Source of the DNA: an uncultured Pedobacter sp.
Lineage (GTDB): Bacteria; Bacteroidota; Bacteroidia; Sphingobacteriales; Sphingobacteriaceae
Reading direction: 5' to 3'
DNA length: 64,000 nt
Assembly (NCBI RefSeq): GCF_913776295.1
Contig: NZ_CAJYOJ010000073.1
Span: forward strand, 1 to 64,000
The notes beneath the pieces are model-generated. The model saw only the letters and a program-made list of their open reading frames with translations. It was not told the origin of the DNA and did no database searches. The translations under genes were made by a program, and so were the position numbers. Shown piece by piece: positions 8,502 through 18,387 of this stretch; the first letter of the stretch is position 1; every line of letters begins with the position of its first letter.

Positions 8502-9920
8502 CTACTTTTCTACATTTTGTTTGATGGTTCCATTACCTGGATTTTTTGAGGCACCCTGTGGAAATGGCATTGTCCACATACGAGAGTTTGGTGCAAGGGT
8601 TAAGGCTTGTCCATTTTCCGTTTTACTTAATGTAACAGCGTAATTGGCATCCTTATTCAGGCGACGTGCATCAGCAAAAGGTGTAATACCCAAAATAAGC
8701 TCGTTTGCTTTGGTCCGCTGAATAAGTTTTACTGCTTCAATAGTGCTAGCTGCGCTTAGCGGCGCATAGTTTGCAGGAAAAATTCTTTTTACCCTCACTG
8801 TATTTAATGTAGACATTGCACCGGGAACATCGTTTAAACGTGCCTGACATTCTGCTTTGATGAGATAAACTTCTGTAGTGGTTAAACCACCTACATTGAA
8901 AAAACCAGTGGTAATACTGGTGTAATAAGTGTCCGCACCAACGGTCCGGAGTTTCCAGCGCGAAGCAAATCTTGCATCTCCCTGTTCAAAACGGGTTGCA
9001 CGGTCAACACGAATTGCCTGTTCCCGGCCGGCATTGCTCGATGCGCCATGACGGAAATAATAATTTTCTACATAATTGAAGCCCATTGGCGAAGGGGCGT
9101 TGGTGTATACATTAACGGCCTCTATCTGCGTTTTGTAGGTATTATAAAATGCTGTCCAATCGAACAGTTTATCATTGTACTTCAATGCTTCGTTGGCAGC
9201 AGCCAGGGCGTCTGCATATCTTCCCATTTGCAAAAGTATCCTGGCTTTCAGCGCATTTGCAGCGCCCAGGTTAGGATGTAGCACTGTCGCACTGGTGGCG
9301 CCTAAAGCCGGAATGGCCTCATTGATGTCCTTTAGCATGAAATCATAGAGTTCTTTGATCGTTACCTGGCTATAAGCAGCACCAATATCAGCACTAAGAA
9401 TCAGCGGTACCGATAATTTAGCCGCGGCGTTTGCTTCTTCATAACTATCTGCGTAATAATTAGCCAAAATATCATAATCAAAGGCCCTTAGTACCTTCGC
9501 CTGCGCAATCAGTTCAGCTTTTTGTGCATCGCTACCACCGGTAGTACCAGCTGCCTTTTCAATAATCAGGTTGCTGGTGTTTATTCCGGTGTACATGTTG
9601 TAATAAGTGCCTTCATCGGCATTGTTCAATGCAATCCTATCTGCCGATTCATTCCAGTTATAGTTTGCCTTATAGAGGGGATAGTAATTCAGGTTGGCAC
9701 TGGTTTCAAACTTATCATTAAGCAAGAGCACCGCCTGTGTTATGTCTGTCCGATGGTTACCATACTCATCGCGTAGCAGGGCTTCATAGTCTGACAGCGC
9801 GGTAGGAATCTGGCCGTTTCCTACCGGAAGTATATCGATAAATTTATTGCAGCTGCTAAAGCTCAGCACTGAAGCAAGAGCCGCCAATTTTATGGTGTTT
9901 GAAAGTATTTTTTTCATCAC
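8502..9920 (-). CDS. SusD/RagB-family outer-membrane lipoprotein
   Basis: This 472-residue lipoprotein has lipobox FSSC near residue 24. It has the SusD-like N-terminal segment (IDILPVGNGQIPTALSDYEALLRDEYG), the TPR-like helices (ALKARILLQMGRYADALAAANEAL) and the C-terminal RagB/SusD domain (TTEVYLIKAECQARL, LILGITPFADARRLNKD). It should sit on the outer membrane as the lid of the SusC channel and bind the substrate. It is placed 47 nt after susC. The cargo is not given by the sequence: no glycosidase or peptidase gene is adjacent, so a non-glycan ligand is possible. Confidence 0.93.
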   Translation of the reverse strand: MMKKILSNTIKLAALASVLSFSSCNKFIDILPVGNGQIPTALSDYEALLRDEYGNHRTDITQAVLLLNDKFETSANLNYYPLYKANYNWNESADRIALNNADEGTYYNMYTGINTSNLIIEKAAGTTGGSDAQKAELIAQAKVLRAFDYDILANYYADSYEEANAAAKLSVPLILSADIGAAYSQVTIKELYDFMLKDINEAIPALGATSATVLHPNLGAANALKARILLQMGRYADALAAANEALKYNDKLFDWTAFYNTYKTQIEAVNVYTNAPSPMGFNYVENYYFRHGASSNAGREQAIRVDRATRFEQGDARFASRWKLRTVGADTYYTSITTGFFNVGGLTTTEVYLIKAECQARLNDVPGAMSTLNTVRVKRIFPANYAPLSAASTIEAVKLIQRTKANELILGITPFADARRLNKDANYAVTLSKTENGQALTLAPNSRMWTMPFPQGASKNPGNGTIKQNVEK

Positions 9921-9967
9921 TTATGTCTTTAAATGTTCTTTTACTGCTCATGCAGTATAAACGGTTT

Positions 9968-12900
9968 TTAGAAAGTCAGATAGGCTCCAAATACATAATT
10001 CGGCATGCTGTATCCATTAAGCATGTATTTTGCAGTTTGAGATTTAGCCAATGTAAAAGCGTTCTCTACATTAAACTGGAAGCGTATATTACTCATCCCT
10101 GCTTTTTTAGCCACCAGTTGCGGTACTCTGTATGCAAGTGAAATATTTCTTAAACGCATATTACTCGCATCAATCACATTGATATCAGCATAGCCGTACA
10201 TACTGGCGCTTTGACTGTTGTAGGCAGGATCTTCCGCAAAAACCACTTTAGGTACATTGGTTGTCAGCTCATCACCAGGATTTCTCCACCGGTTTACGAT
10301 ATCTTTATTTACGGTGCTAATTTGTGTTACATAGCCATTAAGTGCACTATTATAGCCAGCTCCCAGCGTAGGTAAAAATGTATTCCTCATTTTATGACCG
10401 CCCTCGAAAGTTAGCAGAAAAGATAACGTGAAGTTCTTGTAATCCAGCGTACTGTTAAATGACCCACTATATTTTGGAACTGTCGTTCCGCTGTAAACGA
10501 TAGATTGCAGATTAGTCGGCGAAGCCAATACCTTCTCTCCTTTTTCATTGTAAACCTGTGGCAATCCTTTATCACTCAAACCAGCCCATTGATAACTGTA
10601 AATGGCATTATATGGATTTCCAATACGTGGGAAGGATTGGGGGTAATCGAGCTGAAGAATATAGAAAGGTGCCTCAACATTTACATAGGTAACTTTATTC
10701 TTATTGTAAGCATACTGCACACCTAAATTCCAGTTCAGATCTTTAATGCGTATAACATCGCCCGACAGGGCCACCTCAATACCATTGTTCAACATCTTTC
10801 CGTTATTGATGACATAGGTAGAATAACCAAATCCCTCCGTAGGTACACCCTGCGTATTGGCAAGCAAATCGGTACCTCTTTTGATATAATAATCTATTGA
10901 TCCCGATAGGCGATTTTTCAACACTGCGAAGTCAAGCCCTGCGTTGGTCGTGGTGGTTTTTTCCCAAGACAACAGTGGGTTTGGTCTGGTACCCACTGTG
11001 GCCTGCAAGCCACCCACATTGTAATTGGGATTAAAATTGAATGTCGTAAACGGCGCAGTATTGGTATAAACGTTACCGCCTATACCATGCGAACCACGAA
11101 GTTTCAAACGGTTTATCCAATCTACGTTAAAGAACGATTCGTTATGGATATTCCAGCCTGCACCCACCGACCAGACCGGAGTACGCTGATATTTTGAACT
11201 GGTACCCCAAAGGTTCGACCTATCCCAGCGAATACTACCGGTTAGCAGGTATTTTTCATCATAGGTATAACCTGCATTGCTGTAAAGAGAAACAAAACGT
11301 TCTACGTTAACTCTCATTACTGCCGCATCTGCTGCGGTAAAACTTCCTCCGCCAAGAATATTTCCAGGATAACTGCCCAACAATGGCTGGTTTAACAGAC
11401 TGTAGGTTAGTGTATTTGGATTGTAGTTATAAAGTGTCTGGTTTCCGAATTCTATTCGTCTGTTTCTAATCTCAGATCCTAAAATTGCAGTTATGCTATG
11501 TTTTTCGCCAAAAGTTTTGTCAATATTAAGCTGTTGTCTGAAATTGTAGGCATTGCTAAATTGGTTTTCCTTATAATAGATATTTCCATAAGGTAGATTG
11601 AAAATTGCTGGTCCTCCCGCCACAGGGTTAACGGAGGCAAAGCTGTTTACCCTGTTTCGTACATAATAAGAATTTTTATCATTTAACTGTTCCAATCTCC
11701 TGTTTGAATACTCATATTGAAAACTCGGATTATAGGACAACCAGTCGGCAATTTTTATCCCAAATCTGATAAATGACCTGTTGGTGAAATTCTTTGTTTT
11801 GCCGAGGTTCATTTCCTGCTCATTTAATGGATTGATGTCCATACTATAGAGACGGTTATTATTAATCAGCGTCATGGTATTGGCCGATAAACGTGAGGCT
11901 GCAGTAGAAGTAAAGTTGCTTCCGTCGGCATTTACCAAACGGTCGTAAGGTAAATAGGCATATCCTGGTGATAAGGTTTTATAGGGTTGGGTATTTGCTT
12001 CAGCATATGAAAGGAATGTACTCAATTCCATATTCAGCCACTTGGTGATCTGTGTGGTGTTGTTAATATTAATACCAACAGATTCATCACCCGCAAATTT
12101 ATCCTGCGTTTTATTATTGCGATAGGTTACCGAAGAATACAATGCATTTTTTTCGGTAGCATTCCCTACGCTCAGGTTATACTGCTGGTAAAATGGATTA
12201 CGCTTGCTGTACTTTTCTACATCATCATAATACTGATATCCACCAGCCGCCAGTTGCGCTAATCTGGTGTTGAGATCTGCTTGCGATAGCGTACCGGCAG
12301 CATTTTTAAGAATGGCATTAATACCCTGGCTCGGATAGGCCATATTTTGCAATAGGTTGGACGCATAACTAGCAGCATTAGCGCCGCGCAAATTCGGGTT
12401 ATTGGCTGCCCATTCCTTCTCTAGTTCTACGATATCTGACGAGCTGGTGAGATTATCAGTATAGAACCGGTATGGCGATATGGTAAATGTACTGGAGGCA
12501 GAAATTTGCGGCTTGCCAATTTTTGCTTTCTTGGTGACAATAACAATTACACCATTTGCGGCCCTTGCACCGTAGATAGAAGCCGCGGCGGCATCTTTTA
12601 ACACCGTAACACTCTCGATATCTTCCAGATTCAGTCCGGGTATACCTTCTGTTACAGTTCTGCTATTCGCATTTAAATTGATGTTTTCTACAGGAAAACC
12701 ATCAATTACGTATAATGGTTGTACCAAACCGTTCATAGATGTGGTACCCCTGATCAGACCATTGTTGTAACCCGGTATACGGCCTTCCAGCAGCGAAGGT
12801 AAACTGCTTAACCGCTGTTGATCCAGTTGTGTGGACGATACCTTCGAAAATGATCCGGTAACGCGTTCTCTCGAGAGCGTTTGGTAACCTGTTGAAACGG

Positions 12901-13540
12901 TCACTTCATCTAACTGACTGGTTTGAATGGCTAGTATTATATTGCCAGGATTTTGCGAAGCCTTGATTTCTCGGGTCTGATAACCTAAAAAGGAAATTAC
13001 CAGTACAGCATCTTCATCAACATTCTCCAATTTAAACTCACCATCGCTATTGGTTACCACCTGTTTCTTCAATCCCTTTACACTTACGGTAGCGCCAGGA
13101 AGAGGCATATTCTTTTCGTTGAGTACTCTGCCAGTAATATCTATGGCCTGAAATTGTTTAATAATTTTTTCCAATAATGCAGGCTCCTTCTTTTTTACGA
13201 GTACGGATTTGTTGGCAATCGTAAAATCCAGCGACTGATTTTTGAATATCTGATCAAGAACGTCTTTCAGTTCAGCATTTTTAACGTTTATTGTAACTTT
13301 TTTGGAACTGTTTAACACCGAGTTGGTGATCACAAAATCGTAACCGGTTTGGTCGCTGATCTGGTCAAAAATGGTAAATAGCCCGGCATTTTTGGCCGAC
13401 AAGGTAATTTTTTGTGCGTAGGTGCCCGCACTTACCTGCATGATAAAAGCAAGTATGAGTAAAGTGGTTAGCTTCATAACTCTCCATAGTTTGTGTTGCG
13501 CGCTAAGAAAGCGCACTGGTTTGGTGCAAATTTGGTACAT
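9968..13540 (-). CDS. SusC/RagA-family TonB-dependent receptor with STN domain
   Basis: This 1190-residue outer-membrane transporter has a signal peptide near residues 22-42 and a Secretin/TonB N-terminal (STN) domain at about 50-110. It then has a carboxypeptidase-D-like domain (DITGRVLNEKNMPLPGATVSVKG, about 133 on), the TonB plug (DEVTVSTGYQ, GVIVIVTKKA) and a 22-strand barrel. The STN domain is the element that contacts a FecR anti-sigma factor, and a FecR and an ECF sigma gene lie just upstream. Substrate binding thus probably feeds back on transcription of this operon. The N-terminal extension before MKLTTLLIL is usual for the family, so the first start is kept. Confidence 0.95.
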   Translation of the reverse strand: MYQICTKPVRFLSAQHKLWRVMKLTTLLILAFIMQVSAGTYAQKITLSAKNAGLFTIFDQISDQTGYDFVITNSVLNSSKKVTINVKNAELKDVLDQIFKNQSLDFTIANKSVLVKKKEPALLEKIIKQFQAIDITGRVLNEKNMPLPGATVSVKGLKKQVVTNSDGEFKLENVDEDAVLVISFLGYQTREIKASQNPGNIILAIQTSQLDEVTVSTGYQTLSRERVTGSFSKVSSTQLDQQRLSSLPSLLEGRIPGYNNGLIRGTTSMNGLVQPLYVIDGFPVENINLNANSRTVTEGIPGLNLEDIESVTVLKDAAAASIYGARAANGVIVIVTKKAKIGKPQISASSTFTISPYRFYTDNLTSSSDIVELEKEWAANNPNLRGANAASYASNLLQNMAYPSQGINAILKNAAGTLSQADLNTRLAQLAAGGYQYYDDVEKYSKRNPFYQQYNLSVGNATEKNALYSSVTYRNNKTQDKFAGDESVGININNTTQITKWLNMELSTFLSYAEANTQPYKTLSPGYAYLPYDRLVNADGSNFTSTAASRLSANTMTLINNNRLYSMDINPLNEQEMNLGKTKNFTNRSFIRFGIKIADWLSYNPSFQYEYSNRRLEQLNDKNSYYVRNRVNSFASVNPVAGGPAIFNLPYGNIYYKENQFSNAYNFRQQLNIDKTFGEKHSITAILGSEIRNRRIEFGNQTLYNYNPNTLTYSLLNQPLLGSYPGNILGGGSFTAADAAVMRVNVERFVSLYSNAGYTYDEKYLLTGSIRWDRSNLWGTSSKYQRTPVWSVGAGWNIHNESFFNVDWINRLKLRGSHGIGGNVYTNTAPFTTFNFNPNYNVGGLQATVGTRPNPLLSWEKTTTTNAGLDFAVLKNRLSGSIDYYIKRGTDLLANTQGVPTEGFGYSTYVINNGKMLNNGIEVALSGDVIRIKDLNWNLGVQYAYNKNKVTYVNVEAPFYILQLDYPQSFPRIGNPYNAIYSYQWAGLSDKGLPQVYNEKGEKVLASPTNLQSIVYSGTTVPKYSGSFNSTLDYKNFTLSFLLTFEGGHKMRNTFLPTLGAGYNSALNGYVTQISTVNKDIVNRWRNPGDELTTNVPKVVFAEDPAYNSQSASMYGYADINVIDASNMRLRNISLAYRVPQLVAKKAGMSNIRFQFNVENAFTLAKSQTAKYMLNGYSMPNYVFGAYLTF

Positions 13541-13739
13541 TTGATAAGTTTGGTTTTGCTTTGAGCCTTGTATTTCGAGTTCGCGGCTTTTAGCGGTTAG
13601 TTAACTGTTTGGTTAATTACCGGACTTTTATTACCAGTTCGATTGGCGTCGGGCTGGTATTTAAATTTATTCTGCGTCATAGCCCGTTGTGGTCCCGGGA
13701 ATGATTCTGAATTTCCGATAGATTAGATTTTGTAGATTT

Positions 13740-14912
13740 CTATTGTATAACGGTTACCCTCCTTCCTTCAACTTTGAATTTCACATCGTTCGAATAGCTG
13801 AGCATATTCAGCACTTCGCTGATATTTTTATGAAGCGAAATGTTTCCATTAAACCGCTCACCAGATATTTTACCGGCATACACCACTTCAATATCGTACC
13901 AACGACTGATTTTTCCCATTACCTCTTCAATGGGCTCATTTCTGAAACGGAAATAACCATTTTTCCAGGCCATTACATTTTTAATGTCTGCGGGCGAAAT
14001 TTCGATACCCTGCCCATCCTGTACTGTCGATTGCTCTCCAGGCTTAATGATTTTTATCTGTTTTCCTTGATTGGACACCTGCACGCTTCCTTCAATAAGT
14101 GTAGTTACTGCTTTGCGATGATCAGGATAGCTATTCACATTAAAATGCGTACCCAATACCTTTACCTCCTGAAGATTAGTTTTTACAATAAAAGGATGTG
14201 TTTTATCTTTTGCGATTTGAAAATAGGCTTCACCGGTAAGTTCCACTTCACGAAATTTCGCCGATGCAAATGATGCCGGGAATTTGATCGATGAGGATGC
14301 ATTCAGCCATACTTCACTTTGATCTGGCAAACGAAGGCGGTAAGTTTCACCTCTGGCAGTTGATAAAGTATGCAGGTGTATCTTATCGGTATCTTTACAC
14401 TCTGTTGCAGTATAAATGAGTTGCCCCTCAGCAGTTTTACTGATGATGATTCCTGCTTCACCGGCCAGCTGGCCATTATTGACAGCAGACAAGACTATCT
14501 TTTTGCCATTATCTAAGGTGAGGGTAGCAGCACTTTTGCCAGGAGAAATATCGTTCACAATAACATTGACGAGATTTTGTGGCTGCCGCTGATATTTGTT
14601 ATAAATTACGCTGATGGCTATGATGAATAAAACTGCAGCAGCTGCAATGCTGAACCAAAGTTTACGTCGCCTAGCCCTCGGCTTTACAACCTCTGCTGGC
14701 TCAATCTGCGCTTTCAATTCAGCCCACTTTTTATCCGTATCAGAAAAAGAGTAGGCTTTTAGTGCGTCAGCAGATTCTTCCCTGATGGCACGAAGTTCCG
14801 CTAGCAATAGCTGTTCATCGGCATTCAGAGAATCTGACAACTGTTCATCTGCTTCCAGTTTGTCTAAAATCTTATTCCAGTCGGGAGTAAAATTGCTGAA
14901 ATCTTTATCCAT
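13740..14912 (-). CDS. FecR-family anti-sigma factor
   Basis: From the ATG at 14912, this 390-residue inner-membrane protein has a cytoplasmic N-terminal sigma-binding region, one membrane segment at about 84-104, the FecR domain (RGETYRLRLPDQSEVWLNA) and a C-terminal DUF4974 domain. A longer frame to 15023 would add a hydrophobic piece overlapping the sigma gene, so it was not used. It transmits the state of the STN-type SusC receptor to the ECF sigma factor encoded upstream. The 200-nt gap to susC should contain the sigma-dependent promoter. Confidence 0.93.
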   Translation of the reverse strand: MDKDFSNFTPDWNKILDKLEADEQLSDSLNADEQLLLAELRAIREESADALKAYSFSDTDKKWAELKAQIEPAEVVKPRARRRKLWFSIAAAAVLFIIAISVIYNKYQRQPQNLVNVIVNDISPGKSAATLTLDNGKKIVLSAVNNGQLAGEAGIIISKTAEGQLIYTATECKDTDKIHLHTLSTARGETYRLRLPDQSEVWLNASSSIKFPASFASAKFREVELTGEAYFQIAKDKTHPFIVKTNLQEVKVLGTHFNVNSYPDHRKAVTTLIEGSVQVSNQGKQIKIIKPGEQSTVQDGQGIEISPADIKNVMAWKNGYFRFRNEPIEEVMGKISRWYDIEVVYAGKISGERFNGNISLHKNISEVLNMLSYSNDVKFKVEGRRVTVIQ

Positions 14913-14967
14913 ATTACAACACTGTCGTAGATGCATAGATAATGGGTGACAGCAAATCGAAAAATTT

Positions 14968-15549
14968 CTATTTTTTTTCCAAAATAAATTTAAAAATACC
15001 CTGAAAATGAACAAAAGCAGCACAAAACAGAATTAAATGATTCCGAAGTGCAGAATACGCCCTACTTAATTGTGTTTTGACCGTATTAATGGAAATACTT
15101 TGCCTTTTAGCGATTTGGGAATAGCTCATTTTATCTATCGCATGCATGATAAAGATATTTTGCCTGTTTTCCGGAAGTTTCTGAACCAATTCTACAATTT
15201 TTAGGTAACGCCGGTGTCTGATTTCATTAAATTCCGTCTCATCAACGTCTTCTTGCCCCTCTTCCAAGATGTTAAGCATCGAATTTCTCTTTTCGGTTGC
15301 TGCACTTTTACGTATGAAATCGATGCATTTATATTTTACAGCCCGGCGCGCATAGGCTTCAAAACCTGTGGTCAGTTGAATGGTATGACGCCTCTGCCAG
15401 AAGTCTAAAAAAAAGTCCTGCACCATATCTTCTGCTGTAAACTGATCATGAACATATTCCATAGCCACAGCACATAGAAATTGATGATTGCTGCGAAACA
15501 TCAATTCAAATTGGTCGATATTAAGTGTTTTACTTTCCTCTCCTTCCAT
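14968..15549 (-). CDS. ECF RNA polymerase sigma factor
   Basis: This 193-residue protein has sigma region 2 (LCAVAMEYVHDQFTAEDMVQ, DFFLDFWQRR) and sigma region 4 with its helix-turn-helix (YSQIAKRQSISINTVKTQL). It is the usual short sigma-70-like ECF type paired with FecR in Bacteroidota. The last 25 residues are hydrophobic and AT-rich coded, reaching into the gap before fecR. The pair probably controls the SusC/SusD/TlpA operon downstream. Confidence 0.93.
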   Translation of the reverse strand: MEGEESKTLNIDQFELMFRSNHQFLCAVAMEYVHDQFTAEDMVQDFFLDFWQRRHTIQLTTGFEAYARRAVKYKCIDFIRKSAATEKRNSMLNILEEGQEDVDETEFNEIRHRRYLKIVELVQKLPENRQNIFIMHAIDKMSYSQIAKRQSISINTVKTQLSRAYSALRNHLILFCAAFVHFQGIFKFILEKK

Positions 15550-15952
15550 TAACTAAAATTTAATGAGCAACATAGTTAGCTAAAAGCAACGAATTTACGA
15601 AATGATTATTCCATCAAAAAAGGCTGTGCTTTATTTATGGCTGGCATTGCCTTCCATCTTCTTTTATCGGGATGATATTAAAAAAATAAATCAGGCAAAA
15701 AGAAAATAGCAAGTCGAATTCAAGCAGTATTTAACATGGAAGGAAATAGTTTCCGGTTTATCAGTGTGACATTTCAAAATAACTTTTTGAAAATCAATAT
15801 AAACAGACTGGTTTTGAAAAACACACTTGAATCAAATTTTTTAAACTTTTCTGAAACTTTCTTACCTGATCTGCGTTTATACCCAAGATACTATTATTCG
15901 CCTTCGACTTCGATCGCCGTGACCGTATTGGCATCACTTTAAATCGATAACG
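15550..15952. other. Intergenic region between divergent sigma and receiver genes
   Basis: It should hold the promoters of the minus-strand sigma factor and the plus-strand receiver gene. A 68-codon open frame at 15736-15942 has no family features and is not called. No repeat or RNA motif is seen. Confidence 0.4.
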
Positions 15953-16315
15953 ATGGAAAAATATATACTTATAATTGAGGATGACGAGGATATTAGTGAG
16001 GTATTTCAGGTGATCTTTGAAATGGCAGGTTATCATACTACGGTACTCACCGTTGCGCCTGATCCTGAATTTATTCATAAACAAAACTTTCGTTTGATTA
16101 TAATGGATATCAGGCTCGTAGGATCCAGGTATAATGGCAATGAGTTATGCCGAATTTTCAAGTTGCGATATCCGGATAATAAAACACCTGTTCTATTGAT
16201 GTCGGCTGAGTCGAACGGAGATATTTTAGCAAGAGAGTGTGGAGCAGATGGCTTCATGAATAAACCTTTCGATGTTGATGATCTCCTGGCGCGCGCTTCT
16301 GAAATGATGGTTTAG
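15953..16315 (+). CDS. Stand-alone response-regulator receiver protein
   Basis: This 120-residue protein is only a CheY-like receiver domain. Acidic residues Asp10/Asp11, phospho-acceptor Asp52 (IIMDIRL), Ser84 and Lys104 (NKPFD) are all in place, so it should be phosphorylatable. There is no output domain and no adjacent histidine kinase, so it probably takes part in a phosphorelay with an unlinked kinase or works by protein binding. It is transcribed away from the sigma gene. Confidence 0.9.
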   Translation: MEKYILIIEDDEDISEVFQVIFEMAGYHTTVLTVAPDPEFIHKQNFRLIIMDIRLVGSRYNGNELCRIFKLRYPDNKTPVLLMSAESNGDILARECGADGFMNKPFDVDDLLARASEMMV

Positions 16316-16490
16316 ATGTATGCTTTTTCACATTGTTATCACGATTCCTGCCGCCTTAGTTAATATTCGGAAGCGCCTTTTCAAGCACTGAGAAATCAAA
16401 TAACGGTGTCCAAGACGCCAACATATTTGTTATTTCGGTTTTAAACAGCATTTTTAATGAGAATAATATTTACAGCATAAAGAATAATGC

Positions 16491-16889
16491 CTAGTTAGGT
16501 ATCTTAACGTATATAGTTGATGATGCATCATAAGCATCAAGTGAAAGTGTTAGGGTGTCGTGGTTAATCGTAAAGTAATTTTTAGTTTCACTTTCTCTAC
16601 CGTCAAATAAAATTTGTTTCTCCTGCCTTCCGGTAATCATAGATGTGAATGCTTTTATCGAATAGCTTCCTGTCTTTACCACTTTACCATCTTCTCTCTT
16701 TTCATATTCCTTATCGGTAAATATAAATGTATTTCCTTTTCCGGAGGCCACAACTTTTTTTGTTCCTGTCAAGCCATCTATGGCTGCTTTCAATTCCCAT
16801 TTACCGGCAAGCGGGCTAATATTAGAAGGCTGTTTTTTACAGGAGATTACCATTAACAAGGCGAGAGTGATAACTAATAGATTTTTCAT
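16491..16889 (-). CDS. Small lipocalin-like lipoprotein
   Basis: This 132-residue lipoprotein has lipobox MVISC (Cys 17). After it comes LAGKWELKAAIDG, the common start of lipocalin-like (DUF4923/DUF5004-style) beta-barrel proteins of Bacteroidota. The rest alternates short beta strands. The ligand is unknown. It stands alone between convergent and divergent neighbours. Confidence 0.7.
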   Translation of the reverse strand: MKNLLVITLALLMVISCKKQPSNISPLAGKWELKAAIDGLTGTKKVVASGKGNTFIFTDKEYEKREDGKVVKTGSYSIKAFTSMITGRQEKQILFDGRESETKNYFTINHDTLTLSLDAYDASSTIYVKIPN

Positions 16890-17095
16890 AACCAGTTTTA
16901 ATTAATGTGTAAATATTTTTATGCCGGATGATACAATTGTGTTCGATAAGCACAGTGTAGATGATCGAAAAACAAAATGCACGAATTCCCGCTTTTAACT
17001 ACATAAACTAAAAAACAAGTTTAAACGCTACAATATTGGACTCGACAAAGAGTTTGAGTTCGATGTACATCAGCACATCAATGATTAAATCAATC

Positions 17096-17917
17096 CTACA
17101 CTTTCAAATTTTGCTGAAAAAACACAAAGTGGTATTCAATAGATTTCCTCCAATAATCCGTATCATGGTTTCCGGGTTGTGAGATAAATGTTATAGGGAT
17201 TTTAAGCCGATCGGCCAATGATTTGAGTTCTAAAGTAGCGGAGAATAAAATATCTTCCGTTCCGCAATCCAGTAAAAACGGTTTCTTTACCGGATAATTC
17301 TTTATCAGTTCAGAGATGCTATAGCGATTCCAATTATGGTTCATATGGTTTCCGAGCAGTCGTTCGAGGTCATCAGTAAGCCTCTTATTACCGAAAAACT
17401 GTAAGCTAGCTGTTTTAAGATTATCAAAATCTAATGCCAAAGCTCCGCTTGTACTTCCTGCCGTGTTAAAATAATCATGGTGCATTATAAAATACCTTAA
17501 AGCACCGTAACCGCCCATACTAAGCCCACTGATAAAAATGTTTCTCCTGTCAATGTTAAAGGAATGATGAACCTTAATCACCAGTTCTTCAAAAAAGAAG
17601 TCTTCATACCTTGACCGCTTATCAAACGGACTGTTAACATACCATGACACAAATCCGTCTGGCGTAACAATAATAAAATCATACTGGTCAGCCAGTTTTT
17701 GCAGATCAGTTGTTTTTGACCATTGCTGGTAATTTTCACTGTATCCATGAAGCAGATAAACTAACGGATATTGCTTAGCTTGCCTATATGTTTTAGGTTT
17801 GAAAACCAATACGGTGTCGGATTTTGCCAGATACTTTGATTTCAGAATCCACTTTTCCTGTGCCTGTACAGCAACTGATGTAAATAGCCCAATCATAATC
17901 ACTATTGCCTTGATCAT
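17096..17917 (-). CDS. Secreted esterase, esterase-D-like alpha/beta hydrolase
   Basis: This 273-residue protein has a signal peptide cut near VAVQAQ (residue 20). It is a putative-esterase fold with oxyanion segment YLLHGYSEN, nucleophile Ser133 in GLSMGG, an acid in LLDCGTEDILF and a His in PGNHDTDYW, so the triad is complete. The family includes feruloyl and acetyl esterases and mycolyltransferase-like enzymes, acting here in the periplasm or outside. It is divergent from an HxlR regulator gene with an 88-nt shared promoter region, so that regulator probably controls it. Confidence 0.88.
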   Translation of the reverse strand: MIKAIVIMIGLFTSVAVQAQEKWILKSKYLAKSDTVLVFKPKTYRQAKQYPLVYLLHGYSENYQQWSKTTDLQKLADQYDFIIVTPDGFVSWYVNSPFDKRSRYEDFFFEELVIKVHHSFNIDRRNIFISGLSMGGYGALRYFIMHHDYFNTAGSTSGALALDFDNLKTASLQFFGNKRLTDDLERLLGNHMNHNWNRYSISELIKNYPVKKPFLLDCGTEDILFSATLELKSLADRLKIPITFISQPGNHDTDYWRKSIEYHFVFFQQNLKV

Positions 17918-18005
17918 ATTCTGTATTTTTGTTGTAACAAATTTCTAAAAGCATTTTTGCGTTGACAATAACGAACAAAATTGTGAGTGACTTAAAGAGA
18001 TCATT

Positions 18006-18371
18006 ATGCGTAAAAAAAATTCGACCAATGCTGTTAATGAGCAATTTTTGTTTCAGGTCTGTGAATTAAATTCAGCTCTAGCAATGATCAGCGGACGCTG
18101 GAAATCGCAAATTGTGTACTCCATTTCCCAGGGGAATAACCGCTTCCATCTGCTTAAAAAAGAATTACCTCATATTTCTGAACAGGTATTAGGCAGACAG
18201 CTCAAAGAACTTGAAAAGCATGCTATTATCATCAAAAAAGAAATCCCGGGTACAGTCCCTATTGGAATTGAATATATTTTAACCGGCAAGGGGAAAGATT
18301 TGGTACCCATCCTCAAAACCTTGTGTGATTGGGGAAAAAGCTATGCCGAAGCCAGAAAAATAACAATTTAA
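18006..18371 (+). CDS. HxlR-family transcriptional regulator
   Basis: This 121-residue winged-helix protein has the HxlR signature (ALAMISGRWKSQIVYSIS, FHLLKKELPHISEQVLGRQLKELEKHAII, YILTGKGKDLVPILKTLCDWG). HxlR proteins are dimeric regulators of nearby detoxification or redox genes. It is divergent from the secreted esterase gene, the likely target. The usual sensing cysteine near the N-terminus is present in the segment FLFQVCELNSAL. Confidence 0.92.
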   Translation: MRKKNSTNAVNEQFLFQVCELNSALAMISGRWKSQIVYSISQGNNRFHLLKKELPHISEQVLGRQLKELEKHAIIIKKEIPGTVPIGIEYILTGKGKDLVPILKTLCDWGKSYAEARKITI

Positions 18372-18387
18372 GGCATTAAGCTGCCAA

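Noticed and set aside
14913..15023. Longer fecR frame
   Set aside because: It would add a hydrophobic piece overlapping the sigma gene; ATG 14912 gives the normal FecR N-terminus.
15736..15942. 68-codon frame upstream of receiver gene
   Set aside because: AT-rich, no motif, no ribosome site; likely promoter DNA.
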